Positions 17,653 through 26,954 of a stretch of DNA of 64,000 bases are shown piece by piece. The translations under genes were made by a program, and so were the position numbers. The DNA is from Bifidobacterium pullorum subsp. gallinarum. Its GTDB lineage: Bacteria; Actinomycetota; Actinomycetes; Actinomycetales; Bifidobacteriaceae. How positions within the stretch are numbered: the first letter of the stretch is position 1; every line of letters begins with the position of its first letter. A model generated the notes under the pieces. That model searched no databases, was not told the origin of the DNA, and was given only the letters and a program-made list of their open reading frames with translations. Where the stretch lies: contig NZ_JGYX01000005.1 of the NCBI RefSeq assembly GCF_000741215.1, positions 248,001 to 312,000 of the forward strand, in the 5' to 3' direction.

Positions 17653-18315
17653 ATGTGCAGCCAGTATCAGGTGCCGTTCGACGACCCATCCGCCGCCGGC
17701 CCACCCTCATGGAGCGGCCAATACACCGCCGACGGTGGTTCGCACGGCACCGATACGCCGGACCGGGGCAACACCCCCATCGCCCCGGTTTCCGGACGGC
17801 CGACCGCCTCCGCATATCCCCTTGACCGTCCGTATCCCGGCTGCCCGCCGCTGCAGGCCATCGAGCGGTTCTTCCGCAACTACGCCGTCTTCTCCGGCCG
17901 TGCCTCCCGCAGCGAGTTCTGGTGGCCCATGCTGATGACCGGCATCGCCGAAACCGCGTTGGGTGCGCTCGATGTGATGTCCGATGTCGGCGTGTTCGAC
18001 GCCATACAGGGCGTGTTGTCCCTTGCGCTGCTGATTCCCTCGCTGGCGGTCAGTGTGCGCCGGTTGCATGACATCAACTTGAACGGTGCGTGGCTGATCC
18101 CGTTTGCGGGGTTGACCGTCCTCGGTTCGGCCCTATCCGTCATGGGTGCGATGGCGGTGTTGCTCGTACTGTTCCTCGTGCCGGATGTGGTGCGGCAGGG
18201 ATTCGATTTCATCCTGCTGGGGTCGGTCATCACCGCCGTCGCCGGCATCGCCTACGCCGTCTGCATGGCCTGGCCCAGCAACCCGGCCGGCGCCCGTTTC
18301 GATAAATCGCGCTGA
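17653..18315 (+). CDS. DUF805 family membrane protein (shorter paralogue)
   Basis: This 220-residue membrane protein is a paralogue of its upstream neighbour. It shares FRNYAVFSGRASRSEFWWP and SVRRLHDINLNGAWL and has about four transmembrane helices, but the disordered N-terminus is cut to about 70 residues. The start at 17653 has AGAGG at 5-base spacing. The 56-bp gap to the first gene suggests co-transcription. A 12-bp hairpin follows and would terminate the unit. Function is unknown. Confidence 0.85.
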   Translation: MCSQYQVPFDDPSAAGPPSWSGQYTADGGSHGTDTPDRGNTPIAPVSGRPTASAYPLDRPYPGCPPLQAIERFFRNYAVFSGRASRSEFWWPMLMTGIAETALGALDVMSDVGVFDAIQGVLSLALLIPSLAVSVRRLHDINLNGAWLIPFAGLTVLGSALSVMGAMAVLLVLFLVPDVVRQGFDFILLGSVITAVAGIAYAVCMAWPSNPAGARFDKSR

Positions 18316-18356
18316 CACCCGTCCGGGATCAGCAGGTATGACGCTGGTATGGCGAC

Positions 18357-18396
18357 TGAGGCATGTGCTAATCGTTGCAGCGCGGCACATGCCTCA
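18357..18396. terminator. Bidirectional hairpin between convergent genes
   Basis: A perfect 12-bp stem TGAGGCATGTGC / GCACATGCCTCA with a 16-base loop lies exactly between the stop codons of the convergent DUF805 gene and the hypothetical gene. No strong U-tract is present. Confidence 0.6.
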
Positions 18397-18398
18397 TC

Positions 18399-19304
18399 TC
18401 ACAGCTCGACCGTCTCCTTGGTCGGGTCGTCCTTGACGTGCGCGAACTTGGCGGCGAGCGCCTCCTTGCTCTTGCGCTCGTCCTCCTCCTTGGCGCGTTT
18501 CTTGGCCTCCTCCGGATCCCACAGCACGTCCTCGCGGTGCCTGGCCCATTCGGCGGCGGCCAGCGGTGCGACGATCTGCGCCAACGCCACAGCCGCGGCA
18601 CCGGCATCGTCCGCACCCGCCACCGCGTCCAGCAGACCGCGGAACGCCTCCACGTCCATGCAGACGCGCGGAATCGCCAGCCGCTCCCCCAGTTCGTTGG
18701 CGTACAGAATCACCGGCAGGGCACGCGCGGCGTCGGCGGCCCCCCGCCCGGCCAGAATCCGGAACAACGCGTCGCAGGCCACGATCACGATCGCGAACCT
18801 GCGCGCGATCTCATCCTCGTCGCCGCTCGGCGGTACATGCCCCTCGTCGGTGGTCTTCGGGGCGATCGACGTCTCCACGGCCTCCAACACGGCACGCACG
18901 TCGGCGTTGTCGGCCGCACCGGCATCGCCCAGGGTAGCGGCGACGTCCGCGACCAACGTCACGTCGCCGGTCTCGCTGTAGTCGGCCATCAGGTCGTAGG
19001 CGTCATTCGCGGCGAGCAGCGCGTCCACAATCGTCTGCGGACGGCCGGGGATCCAGTCGGCACCCTCGTACACGTATTCGGCGTCGGGCACGGTCACGTC
19101 CTCGCCGGTCATCATCGCGGCCATCGTGCGGGTGATGCGCACCTGCAGGTTCTCCGCGTACTTGGCGTCGTTGTCCATCTGCATGGCGTCGGTCAGCGGC
19201 CACAGCGCAATCAGCCCTGCCGCAGCCCGCGCCGCCTCACGCACGGCGGGCAGCGCCGCGATCCGATCGACCACCGTCTCATCCAACTGGAATTCCGCCG
19301 TCAT
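18399..19304 (-). CDS. Hypothetical cytoplasmic protein
   Basis: I do not recognise this 301-residue protein. It is alanine-rich, mostly helical in appearance and acidic, with no signal peptide or membrane segment. The C-terminus is strongly charged (EEAKKRAKEEDERKSKEAL), probably a coiled coil. The coding case is good: the codon bias matches its neighbours, it has a strong Shine-Dalgarno (AAAGGAGC) nine bases before ATG 19304, and it ends at a convergent hairpin. The histidine phosphatase gene lies about 90 bp upstream on the same strand. Confidence 0.75.
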   Translation of the reverse strand: MTAEFQLDETVVDRIAALPAVREAARAAAGLIALWPLTDAMQMDNDAKYAENLQVRITRTMAAMMTGEDVTVPDAEYVYEGADWIPGRPQTIVDALLAANDAYDLMADYSETGDVTLVADVAATLGDAGAADNADVRAVLEAVETSIAPKTTDEGHVPPSGDEDEIARRFAIVIVACDALFRILAGRGAADAARALPVILYANELGERLAIPRVCMDVEAFRGLLDAVAGADDAGAAAVALAQIVAPLAAAEWARHREDVLWDPEEAKKRAKEEDERKSKEALAAKFAHVKDDPTKETVEL

Positions 19305-19392
19305 GTTCGCTCCTTTGCCTTGGGGCAGCAGCCGTTGCCTTCCACTGTAATCCGTCGTCCGTCGCGCCGGCGACCTATGTTCCATTGTGCCG

Positions 19393-20052
19393 TCACTTGA
19401 CGCCCGCCGCAGGGTCGACATAGGTGATGCTCATCACATTCCCGGTCTGGGAGTCGTAGGTGATCGACGTGACGGAGGCGAGCGCCGTGTGCCGCAGCAG
19501 CATGTTGTGCTCGGGATGGCCGGTTTCCAGCAGGTGCCGGTAGGACCAGATCGGCGACTCGTGGCTGACGACGATGATCTGCTGTCCGGCGTGCTCCCTG
19601 ACCTTCTCCTGGGCGAACGCGCCGACGCGGGCCGCGATCTGCCGGTAGCTCTCGCCCCAGCTGGGTTTCCACAGGTTGGTGACGAGTCTCCAGTTGCCGT
19701 TGCGCCACAGCGCGCCTTCGCCATGGCCGATGCGGGTGCCGCGGAAGTTGTTGCCGGCCTCGATGATGCGCTGGTCGGTGACCAGTTCGAGCGGTTCCTC
19801 GTTGCGGGCCGTGCGGATTTCGTTGAGCGCCGTGAGGATGGCCTGTGCGGTTTCGCGCGTACGGTCCAGGGGCGACGAGTAGATGGCGGCCGCGGTGTTC
19901 GTCTGGGGGTTGGCGGCGAGGTAGCGGGCGGTGGCCTCGGCCATACGCCGGCCGCGGTCGGACAGGTGGAAGCCGGGGAGCCGCTCGTAGAGGATGTGGT
20001 CGGGGTTGTGGACCTCGCCGTGGCGGACGAAATGGATGGTGGTCGCCTGCAT
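19393..20052 (-). CDS. Histidine phosphatase (phosphoglycerate mutase-like)
   Basis: This 219-residue enzyme belongs to the branch-1 histidine phosphatase superfamily. The catalytic RHG is in HFVRHGEVHNPDH near residue 10, the second Arg in YSSPLDRTRETAQ, and the second His in VSHESPIWSYR. The substrate cannot be assigned; members include phosphoglycerate mutases, alpha-ribazole phosphatases and sugar-phosphate phosphatases. The start at 20052 has GAAGGAG upstream; longer in-frame starts have no site. It is divergent from the MFS gene. Confidence 0.9.
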   Translation of the reverse strand: MQATTIHFVRHGEVHNPDHILYERLPGFHLSDRGRRMAEATARYLAANPQTNTAAAIYSSPLDRTRETAQAILTALNEIRTARNEEPLELVTDQRIIEAGNNFRGTRIGHGEGALWRNGNWRLVTNLWKPSWGESYRQIAARVGAFAQEKVREHAGQQIIVVSHESPIWSYRHLLETGHPEHNMLLRHTALASVTSITYDSQTGNVMSITYVDPAAGVK

Positions 20053-20197
20053 CTGAAACTCCTTCGGGACGATGTGGCCGAACGTTCGGAAAACTTCCGG
20101 CTTCACCGTCAAATCTACAGCGTGTCGGTTGTAGGACAACGTTAGACTGACGGTGTTTCATTCCGGGCGCACATCAGTCATTCGAAGAGAGACGATT

Positions 20198-21541
20198 ATG
20201 GCCAATCCTGTCATCGCCGGCATCAAGGATGTCGGCAGTCGCGTGTTCGGCGGGTACGCCGAGCTTCTGCGCATACCCCACACCGCACGATACGCCATCG
20301 GCGCGGTCATCGCCTGCATGCCGTTCCCGATGGTCGGCATGACGATCACGATCTCCGTGCAGCATTACTACGGCAACTATTCGCTGGCGGGCGCGCTGAC
20401 CGCCGTGCAGGCCATCTCGCTGGCCATCGCCAGCCCGATGCTCGGCAAACTCGTCGATAAGTTCGGCCAACGGCAGGTCTCGATCCCCACGATATGCGTG
20501 TGGATGGTGGCCGCGTTCTCGCTGGTGACGGCAATCACCTCGCACGCACCGGAATGGGTACTGTTCTGCATCGTGCCGTTCATGGCCGCGATCCCGCCGT
20601 GGGGCGCGATGAACCGCAGCCGCTGGACCCACCTGCTCAAGGGGCAGCCGGAGAAGACCAACCGGGCGTTGAGCCTGTGCGGCGTGTTCGACGAATGCAT
20701 GTGGGTGATCGGCAACCCGCTGGCCTCCACGCTGGCGGTGATCTCCGGCGTGCTCTCCTTCACGTTCACCGGCGTGTGCGTGCTGGTCGGCGCGCTCATG
20801 TTCCTGACCGAGCTGACGACCGAACCGAAGTCGCAGACGCAGCTGGCGCGTGAGGCCGGCATGACCCGCGCCGAGTACCGCGCGCATGTGGCGGAGCAGG
20901 CGGCGGCGCTGCGCGGCAAGGACGAGGACGAGCAGAAGGCCGCCAAGGGGTCGATCATCAGCGCCGGCCTGGTCGCCGTGTGCGTCACCTGGTTCTCGAT
21001 CGGCGCGTTCCAGTCGGCCACATCCATCTCGATCATCGCGTTCGCCACCGAGCAGAACATGAAGCAGTACACCGGATTCGTATTCGCCTGCTTCTCGTTC
21101 AGTTCGCTGATCGGCGCGCTCGTCTACGGCGCGAAGAACTGGCGCATCCCGCTGTGGAAGCGCTTCTACTTCTGCCTGGCCGTGGTGAACATCGGCATCG
21201 GATCGTTCCTGTTCGCCAAGCATCTGTGGGTGATCATGCTCATCTACCTGCTGATCGGCGTATGCCAGGCGCCGACCTGGGTCAACGGCAACCAGCTCAT
21301 GCTGCATCTGGTGCCGCCGACCCGGTTCACCGAGGGCATGGCCTGGATGGGCGCGATGAATTCGATCGGTTCCTCGGCCGGCTCCGCCATCGCCGGGCAG
21401 TTCATCGACCGGTTCGGCGCACATGGCGGATTCATGGTGGTGACCGTGCTGGCGCTGGCGTCGCTGGCCATTGCGTTCGTGGGCTTCAAGCAGATCAAGG
21501 AAAGCACCGAGACCCCGGATCTGACCGAGCTGGCGGCCTGA
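20198..21541 (+). CDS. MFS transporter
   Basis: This 447-residue protein is a major facilitator with about 12 transmembrane helices in two halves. They are joined by a long charged central loop (about residues 215-255, MTRAEYRAHVAEQ, GKDEDEQKAAKG). The A-loop-like GKLVDKFGQRQV after TM2 is the usual MFS signature. The substrate cannot be named; the sequence looks like a drug or metabolite exporter of a type common in actinobacteria. The start at 20198 has GAAGAGAGA upstream. It is divergent from the histidine phosphatase. Confidence 0.88.
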   Translation: MANPVIAGIKDVGSRVFGGYAELLRIPHTARYAIGAVIACMPFPMVGMTITISVQHYYGNYSLAGALTAVQAISLAIASPMLGKLVDKFGQRQVSIPTICVWMVAAFSLVTAITSHAPEWVLFCIVPFMAAIPPWGAMNRSRWTHLLKGQPEKTNRALSLCGVFDECMWVIGNPLASTLAVISGVLSFTFTGVCVLVGALMFLTELTTEPKSQTQLAREAGMTRAEYRAHVAEQAAALRGKDEDEQKAAKGSIISAGLVAVCVTWFSIGAFQSATSISIIAFATEQNMKQYTGFVFACFSFSSLIGALVYGAKNWRIPLWKRFYFCLAVVNIGIGSFLFAKHLWVIMLIYLLIGVCQAPTWVNGNQLMLHLVPPTRFTEGMAWMGAMNSIGSSAGSAIAGQFIDRFGAHGGFMVVTVLALASLAIAFVGFKQIKESTETPDLTELAA

Positions 21542-21578
21542 GCGCCGTTGCGGGGCGGAACAGGCTAAGGGACCGAGG

Positions 21579-22184
21579 CTACTTCGGCCAGCCCTTGGGG
21601 GTGTGTTCGAGCGACCACACGCCCAGCTTGTGGGAGAAGCTGTTCTCCCACTTCTCCTCCAGCTGCTCGGCCGTCAGGCGGTTGTCCGCGCGCTTCAACC
21701 GGTTCATGGCGTTGGTGTGCGTATCATCCAGCAGCCACTTTCGGATCACGAAGTTCCAGACCGCCACCACCACCGTGGCCACGATCTTGCCGACATTGGT
21801 GCGCAGCAGGTACTCGGCGTGCTGGCTGATGAACGCATCGCGGTTCATGCCGTAGGTGGACAGCCAGATGATGGCTGCGTTGATGAGCAGGCCGATGAGG
21901 GATGCACCGACGAAGATGAGGATCTCCATCCAGCGGGCCATATCCTCACGGTGCTTGAACACGAACTTCATGCTGGCCAGATAGTTGAAGACCAGCGAAA
22001 CCAGGAACGAGATGGTGCCGGCGATCACGTTGTGCATATGGAAGACGCCGACCAGCAGATTCAGGACACCGAAGTCGATGACGGCGGCAATCACGCCCAC
22101 CACACCGAACTTCATCAACTGTTCAATAAGCTTTCTCACATCCGCCCATTTAACTAGGCGGCAGTGACCGGGTGGCGCCCGCAC
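21579..22184 (-). CDS. GtrA family membrane protein
   Basis: This is a 201-residue GtrA-like protein with four transmembrane helices (KFGVVGVIAAVIDFGVLNLL, then FLVSLVFNYLASMKFVF, WMEILIFVGASLIGLLINAAIIWL, VATVVVAVWNFVIRKWLL). GtrA proteins are thought to flip lipid-linked sugars or to help build cell-surface polysaccharide. The listed start is a GTG at 22184 with AAGGAG only three bases ahead; a GTG at 22139 (VRKLIEQ) fits relatives' length better. A long inverted repeat covers its upstream region. Confidence 0.85.
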   Translation of the reverse strand: MRAPPGHCRLVKWADVRKLIEQLMKFGVVGVIAAVIDFGVLNLLVGVFHMHNVIAGTISFLVSLVFNYLASMKFVFKHREDMARWMEILIFVGASLIGLLINAAIIWLSTYGMNRDAFISQHAEYLLRTNVGKIVATVVVAVWNFVIRKWLLDDTHTNAMNRLKRADNRLTAEQLEEKWENSFSHKLGVWSLEHTPKGWPK

Positions 22185-22206
22185 GCGCTCCTTACGCCCG
22201 CACGCC

Positions 22207-22287
22207 TTTTGTCCGATTCGGGGGATTCTTACGTTCTGGGCTCTATGGGAACGCTACCATCGAAAGAATCCCCCGGTTCGGACAAAA
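22207..22287. repeat. Long spaced inverted repeat between gtrA-like and tautomerase genes
   Basis: Arms of 24 bp (22207-22230 and 22264-22287) match at 22 of 24 positions and contain TTTTGTCCGA and GGGGGATTCTT. The 33-bp spacer has an inner pair CGTTC / GAACG. It fills the divergent promoter region. Confidence 0.85.
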
Positions 22288-22365
22288 CGACAAGTCAACG
22301 CGTATGCAGCATGCGGGACTACACTGGCGGGTAAGCATCATTGCAGCCGATAGAAGGAGGTTCCC

Positions 22366-22713
22366 ATGCCTGTCATCCATACCCATGTGTCCGTTCCCAC
22401 CACGCCCGAGCAGCGCGAGGCGCTGAAGTCCGCCTATGGCAAGGCCATCACCGCGGTGCCCGGCAAGTCCGAGGGCTGGCTGATGTGCCCGTTCGAGGAC
22501 AACATGCCGATCTACTTCGCCGGCGACGACTCCAAGCCCGCCGCCTATGTGGAGGTCAATGTCTTCGGCTCCTCCGTGCCGGGCTCCGCCTGGGAGAAGC
22601 TGACCCGGCAGATCATGGCCGCGCTGGAGCAGGAGCTGGGCATTCCGCAGGACCGCACCTACATCCGCTATACGGCCACCACGGATTGGGGCTGGAACGG
22701 CGGCAACTTCTAG
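22366..22713 (+). CDS. MIF/phenylpyruvate tautomerase-like protein
   Basis: This 115-residue protein is of the macrophage migration inhibitory factor group in the tautomerase superfamily. The catalytic Pro would be residue 2 after Met removal (MPVIHTHVSV). The family features AALEQELGIPQDRTYIRY and DWGWNG near the C-terminus are clear. It is cytosolic, has no signal, and has a normal length. The Shine-Dalgarno AGAAGGAGG is excellent. The natural substrate is unknown; bacterial homologues isomerise enol-keto acids in vitro (family knowledge). Confidence 0.92.
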   Translation: MPVIHTHVSVPTTPEQREALKSAYGKAITAVPGKSEGWLMCPFEDNMPIYFAGDDSKPAAYVEVNVFGSSVPGSAWEKLTRQIMAALEQELGIPQDRTYIRYTATTDWGWNGGNF

Positions 22714-22754
22714 GACCCGCCGATTCACAGTCTCGGTCTTCGTAAAATAAGATT

Positions 22755-22788
22755 ACGGCCTCCCGCCCCGTCAGGGGAGGGAGGCCGT
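22755..22788. terminator. Convergent terminator between tautomerase and fhs
   Basis: A perfect 10-bp stem ACGGCCTCCC / GGGAGGCCGT, with further pairing in the loop, lies between two convergent genes. The minus-strand side is followed by AATCTTATTTTAC, a T-rich tract, so it mainly serves fhs. Confidence 0.85.
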
Positions 22789-22809
22789 TGCATAGTCACC
22801 CAACCCAGA

Positions 22810-24327
22810 TCAGACGATCTTCGGCATCGGGGTGGTCAACGACGTGGTCAGGTTCACGTGCACCACGCCGGCACCCGCATGCACCTCGACCTTCTTGAGC
22901 GTCACCGTGCGCTCCTCCTCCGGCTTGGTGTCGTCGTCGGTCATCGTGGCCGGCGACTTGACCGCCACCACCGCCAGATCATCCAAGCTGACGCCCGCCT
23001 CGCGGCACAGCTCGCGCGCGGCGGTCAGCGAGTCAATGAAGCCGTCCTTGAGCAGGATGCGATCCTCCGGCACACCATACGCGCTCTTGGCGATCCACTT
23101 GACATTCTCCACCAGGTCCATGCCCTTGCGGCTGTGGAACTGCGGCGCCATCGGCGCATTCGTCAGCGCCTCGATGAAGCCGTCAAGCTGCGGGGCCAGC
23201 GCCTCGCCGCCGTCGCGGAACAGGTTGCCCAGAATCGGCTCGCGGAACCGCTGCTCCACGGCCACCGCCTTCAGGCCCTCGATCTGGTCGTCCTCGCCCT
23301 CCCACAGGTTGATCAGCGGGAAGGTCGGGATGTCGTAGTTCTCCAGACGCTGCACATGGAACGGGTAGCGCCAGGACAGCGCCGGATCGTCTCGCCAGGT
23401 GGAGGCACGGGTCACAACCACGGCCGCGGACGGCCACTGGGCGCCGTATTCGCGGCAGGCGATGTCCAGCCACTTCTGCGCGCCCGCGTCGGCGCCGTAA
23501 CCGGCCTCGACGATCACCACGTCGTGCAGCGCGCACGCCATCTGAACCGAGACCAGCGTCGGGATGCCGAGCGACACGTTGGCGAACGGTCCGCCGTGCA
23601 CATACACCGGCGAACCGTTGAGCGTCTCGGTCAGGGCCGGCTTGACGGCGTCGGCCAGCATGTTGGTGATGCGCCACAGGTCGATGAACTCGCCGAAGGC
23701 CACCGGCTTGCCGTCCTTGGTGCCCGCGATCATGGCGGCCACACGCTCGCCGATCTCCTCCATCGAACGGGAGACGACCACGATCTGCATCATCTCGCAG
23801 GTCGGGGTGAGCACCACACGCTCGGCCACGTTGTTCTTGCCGCTGTCCACGGTGATCTGACGCAGCGAGCGCGAGGGCACCTCGGAGACGCGCGGCACGA
23901 GGATCGTGTCGATGCGGCCCTCGTCCACGGCCTTCTCCGCAAAGGAGACCAGCAGGTTCTGCGCGGCGGCGATGGCGGCCATCTCGCCGGTCAGACCCCA
24001 GTCAATGAGTTCCGGATGGGTCAGCGACGCCTTGCCGCCACCGGACGCGCCACCCTTGGAACCGGCGGCGGTGATGCCCATGCTCGGCTGGCGCAGCACG
24101 GCGGCCGCATCGATGCCGCGCGCGTTCAGCGCATCGATCAGCGCGATGGTGGTGGTGGTCTTGCCCTCGCCACGGGAGGCCTTGAGCGGGGTATCCGCAG
24201 TGACCAGCACAACCTTGCCGTGCTTGCGCGGTGCATCCGGGTTGGACTTGAGGTAATCCAGATAGCCGAATGCGTCGATCTTCCTGACCAGGCCGTATTG
24301 GCTGGTGAACTCTTCGATACCGGTCAT
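22810..24327 (-). CDS. fhs: Formate--tetrahydrofolate ligase
   Basis: Fhs makes 10-formyl-tetrahydrofolate from formate, ATP and tetrahydrofolate, feeding purine and formyl-methionine synthesis. The 505-residue protein shows the ATP-binding loop TPLKASRGEGKTTTT near residue 46, GSKGGASGGG near residue 89 and the DIACREYG region. The length is somewhat below the usual 550-560 residues, but both ends look complete. A start at ATG 24327 is preceded by GAAAGGACGGCA. The gene stands alone, with a terminator on its 3' side. Confidence 0.95.
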   Translation of the reverse strand: MTGIEEFTSQYGLVRKIDAFGYLDYLKSNPDAPRKHGKVVLVTADTPLKASRGEGKTTTTIALIDALNARGIDAAAVLRQPSMGITAAGSKGGASGGGKASLTHPELIDWGLTGEMAAIAAAQNLLVSFAEKAVDEGRIDTILVPRVSEVPSRSLRQITVDSGKNNVAERVVLTPTCEMMQIVVVSRSMEEIGERVAAMIAGTKDGKPVAFGEFIDLWRITNMLADAVKPALTETLNGSPVYVHGGPFANVSLGIPTLVSVQMACALHDVVIVEAGYGADAGAQKWLDIACREYGAQWPSAAVVVTRASTWRDDPALSWRYPFHVQRLENYDIPTFPLINLWEGEDDQIEGLKAVAVEQRFREPILGNLFRDGGEALAPQLDGFIEALTNAPMAPQFHSRKGMDLVENVKWIAKSAYGVPEDRILLKDGFIDSLTAARELCREAGVSLDDLAVVAVKSPATMTDDDTKPEEERTVTLKKVEVHAGAGVVHVNLTTSLTTPMPKIV

Positions 24328-24419
24328 TGCCGTCCTTTCATGCGGATATACGGGTATGCCACCAGACTACCGCCCGGAGGGAACACCGCCCCCGAGGGTG
24401 CCCGCCCACCGGATACGCC

Positions 24420-24446
24420 GACGCCTCCCCAGCTCGGGGAGGCGTC
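24420..24446. terminator. Hairpin downstream of the C69 dipeptidase gene
   Basis: An 11-bp perfect stem GACGCCTCCCC / GGGGAGGCGTC with a 5-base loop lies between the dipeptidase stop and the fhs start. There is no U-tract on either side, so it may act with Rho or as an mRNA end. Confidence 0.6.
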
Positions 24447-24552
24447 AATGTGTCACGGCCACGATGGTTCACAGTCCGCGACTTGGCCCCCGCCGCACGG
24501 GAAGCGTCGGGGATCTACGGCAGACTCCGGGACTTCGCAGCAGCCGGACCGA

Positions 24553-26148
24553 TCAGAAGTCGGACATGTGGAAGCCGTTCTTCATCTTCATGCTCGTGGT
24601 GTAGAGCACGGAGTCGAGCAGCTTGTCCGTTTCCTCCTTGAGGAAGTCGGCCAGCTTCTGGTTGGCGTCGGTCAGCGCGGCGCGGACCTCGTCGTTACGC
24701 ACGGCGGCGATGATGTCGTCCGGCTCCATCGGCTGCACGTCGTCCAGATCGTCGTCATCCGCCTCGGCCTCGAACGGCTCGAACGCGAGCAGATCCGCGA
24801 TCGCGGCGTCGGTCTGCGCCACATGGCGGTGTCCCCAGCCGCCGGTCTTCTCCTGGTAGCGGTCCACGGCGTTGGAGGTGTCGGCGAACGCGGCGTCGCA
24901 CAGCGCGGCGATGATGCGGTTCTCCCAGTAGAAGTTCTCGGTGGTCACGCGGGTGGTGGTGTCCTCCAGATACTTCGGGGTGGCATTGCTGTTCGCGTAG
25001 AACGGCATGAGGGTGTTGAACGGGTTGGAACCGTAGGCGATCCACTGCAGGGCGCGGCTGGCCTGCGGACGGTACGGGCGGATCTGCATGACGGCCAGCT
25101 GGCTCTGACGGTTGATGCCGATCGGGCGGAACATGTGGCGGGTGTGCTCGTCGCCCAGCTTGCCGTACGGATCGTACGGGGTGCCCTGGTAGTGCGAGCT
25201 GAGCACGTACTTGACGTCCTCGATGGTGATCTTGCGTTCCGGCTGGCGGGCCCACGGGATGTCGTCGCTCATCGGCTTGTGGTCGGCGTCCGGACCGTCC
25301 CACACCTCGTCGTACGGGTTGAGGAAGCGCTGCATGATCCAGGCGCGCGGCGTGTTGTAGACGTGGTCGGCGTCGGAGTGGGAGCCGAACGCGTCGCGCG
25401 GGTTGAACGGGGTGGTCGCCTCCACGGACAGGTCCAGATGGTTCTCGGCGATCCACTCGGCCATGTCGGCGGAGCACATGTGGTTCTCCTGGTCGCCCAG
25501 GGCGTCCTCCAGATCGAACTCGTCGATGCCCAGCTGATTCGGCATCGTGACGTACGCCTCGTCAGGCACGCGCTTGGCGATCCAATGGTGGCCGCCGACG
25601 GTCTCCAGCCACCAGATCTCGTCGACGTCGGAGAACGCGACGCCGTTCATCTCATAGGTGCCGTACTCCTCCAGCAGCGCGCCCAGGCGCAGCACGCCTT
25701 CACGCGCGGTCTTGACATACGGCAGGACCAGCGTCAGGAAATCCTCCTCGCCGATGCCGCCGGGGACCTCGGGTACGTAGCCGTCCTCGCCCTTGCGCCC
25801 CTTGGCCGGCACGAGCTCGACGAACGGGTCGGCGCCGAGCACGCGTTCGTTGGTGGTCAGGGTCTCGGTGGCGCTCATCGCCACATTTGCTTCGTTGACG
25901 CCGGCCTCGCCCCAGATGCCCTCCTTGAGGTCCGCGTTCGGCACGGCGGTGTATCGCATCGGATCATCCGGCAGGTCGATCTCCACGTGGCTCAGCACGC
26001 TGCGGTACCGCCGCGGCTGCTCCTCGGGCTTGACGACGATGAATCGCTTCGGGCAGAACTCGCCGTTCGCCGAATCCTCGTTGCGGGCGATGATCGTGGA
26101 GCCGTCGTAGCTGGCATCCTTGCCGACCAGAATCGTGGTGCAGGCCAT
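24553..26148 (-). CDS. pepD: C69-family dipeptidase (PepD)
   Basis: This 531-residue protein is a dipeptidase A-type Ntn-hydrolase. The catalytic Cys is residue 3 ([13 protein letters not shown]), exposed here without a propeptide. The family-typical [11 protein letters not shown] and the [14 protein letters not shown] region are present. It would release amino acids from dipeptides in the cytoplasm. The acidic stretch [11 protein letters not shown] near the C-terminus is a species-level insertion. The start at 26148 has GGAATGAAGG upstream. The PEBP gene lies upstream on the same strand with a 154-bp gap. Confidence 0.92.
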   Translation of the reverse strand: MACTTILVGKDASYDGSTIIARNEDSANGEFCPKRFIVVKPEEQPRRYRSVLSHVEIDLPDDPMRYTAVPNADLKEGIWGEAGVNEANVAMSATETLTTNERVLGADPFVELVPAKGRKGEDGYVPEVPGGIGEEDFLTLVLPYVKTAREGVLRLGALLEEYGTYEMNGVAFSDVDEIWWLETVGGHHWIAKRVPDEAYVTMPNQLGIDEFDLEDALGDQENHMCSADMAEWIAENHLDLSVEATTPFNPRDAFGSHSDADHVYNTPRAWIMQRFLNPYDEVWDGPDADHKPMSDDIPWARQPERKITIEDVKYVLSSHYQGTPYDPYGKLGDEHTRHMFRPIGINRQSQLAVMQIRPYRPQASRALQWIAYGSNPFNTLMPFYANSNATPKYLEDTTTRVTTENFYWENRIIAALCDAAFADTSNAVDRYQEKTGGWGHRHVAQTDAAIADLLAFEPFEAEADDDDLDDVQPMEPDDIIAAVRNDEVRAALTDANQKLADFLKEETDKLLDSVLYTTSMKMKNGFHMSDF

Positions 26149-26302
26149 GTACCTTCATTCCTTTCATTGTGCGCCGTCCCCGCCATGGGGAGGTTGGCCG
26201 CCGTGCGGCCTTGCAGACAGAACCGACACGATTCTAGACCAACGGCACAGCGGCACGCGCACGACGTCCGGCTGGCAACATGGATTCGCCCCGGCCAGGG
26301 TC

Positions 26303-26857
26303 TCAGGCCCTGCCGGTCAGGAAGATGCCGCCCTGGTCCGGAGTTTCGCCGCAATCGCGGATGGCGTGCTGCAGCTCGTTGAGCCAGAAGCCCTGGTTCA
26401 GGCCCGGCAGCGGCTTGGCCGTGCCCCATACGTGCAGGTAGTACTCGTGGTCCTTGTCCGGCGGGTTCGGACCGTTGTAGCGCATCGTGACCGCCGGATC
26501 GGTCTCGCCGACGAACCGCGAGGCGGCGGAGGTGCGCCCCTGCACGGCCTCGGGAATCATCGCGGGCATCTGGCGGGAGAAGTCCGGCGGGATCTGCAGC
26601 GCACGCGAATCATTGAAGTCGAACATCAGCGCATCCACCGGCAGGTTCGCCACCGACCAATGGATCCATTCGAAGCCGCACACGGGGATTGAGTCGGGGT
26701 CGAGGAACTCCCAATGCAGGTACCTGATGCGGGACTTGTCGAAGTCCTCGATGTAGAAGGGAAACGACACGACCGGCGTGCCGGCGGTCTTGTACTCGGG
26801 GTCCGCCGCCTTGGCGAACACGTCCGGAATGACGGTGAAATCGGCTGTGATTCTCAT
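26303..26857 (-). CDS. YbhB/YbcL-type PEBP-like protein
   Basis: This 184-residue protein belongs to the phosphatidylethanolamine-binding/Raf kinase inhibitor-like family. The ligand-pocket segments are recognisable (FEWIHWSVANLP, MRYNGPNPPDKDHEYYLHVWGT). The bacterial function is unknown. There is no signal peptide. A -10 TATACT (minus strand of 26865-26870) ends seven bases before ATG and no Shine-Dalgarno is present, so the mRNA is likely leaderless. One arm of a long inverted repeat abuts this -10 element and may control it. Confidence 0.88.
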   Translation of the reverse strand: MRITADFTVIPDVFAKAADPEYKTAGTPVVSFPFYIEDFDKSRIRYLHWEFLDPDSIPVCGFEWIHWSVANLPVDALMFDFNDSRALQIPPDFSRQMPAMIPEAVQGRTSAASRFVGETDPAVTMRYNGPNPPDKDHEYYLHVWGTAKPLPGLNQGFWLNELQHAIRDCGETPDQGGIFLTGRA

Positions 26858-26870
26858 GTGCCCAAGTATA

Positions 26871-26951
26871 GGTTCGCACTACCTCGGTTTTCAATATCGG
26901 ATGTCAGGAATATGGCCCCTCCCGCATCCGAACCCCGAGGTAGTGCGAACC
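26871..26951. repeat. Long spaced inverted repeat between holB and the PEBP-like gene
   Basis: Perfect 17-bp arms (26871-26887 and 26935-26951, GGTTCGCACTACCTCGG and its complement) enclose a 47-bp spacer with perfect inner arms TCGGATG / CATCCGA. It starts directly next to the PEBP -10 element and ends 3 bp from the holB stop. Confidence 0.88.
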
Positions 26952-26954
26952 GCC

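Noticed and set aside
22858..26382. Very long open frame on the plus strand opposite fhs and pepD
   Set aside because: It is Arg/His/Val-rich, antisense to two well-supported genes and matches no family; a typical high-GC shadow frame. The same holds for the long frames opposite topA, leuC, leuA and the GH43 genes.
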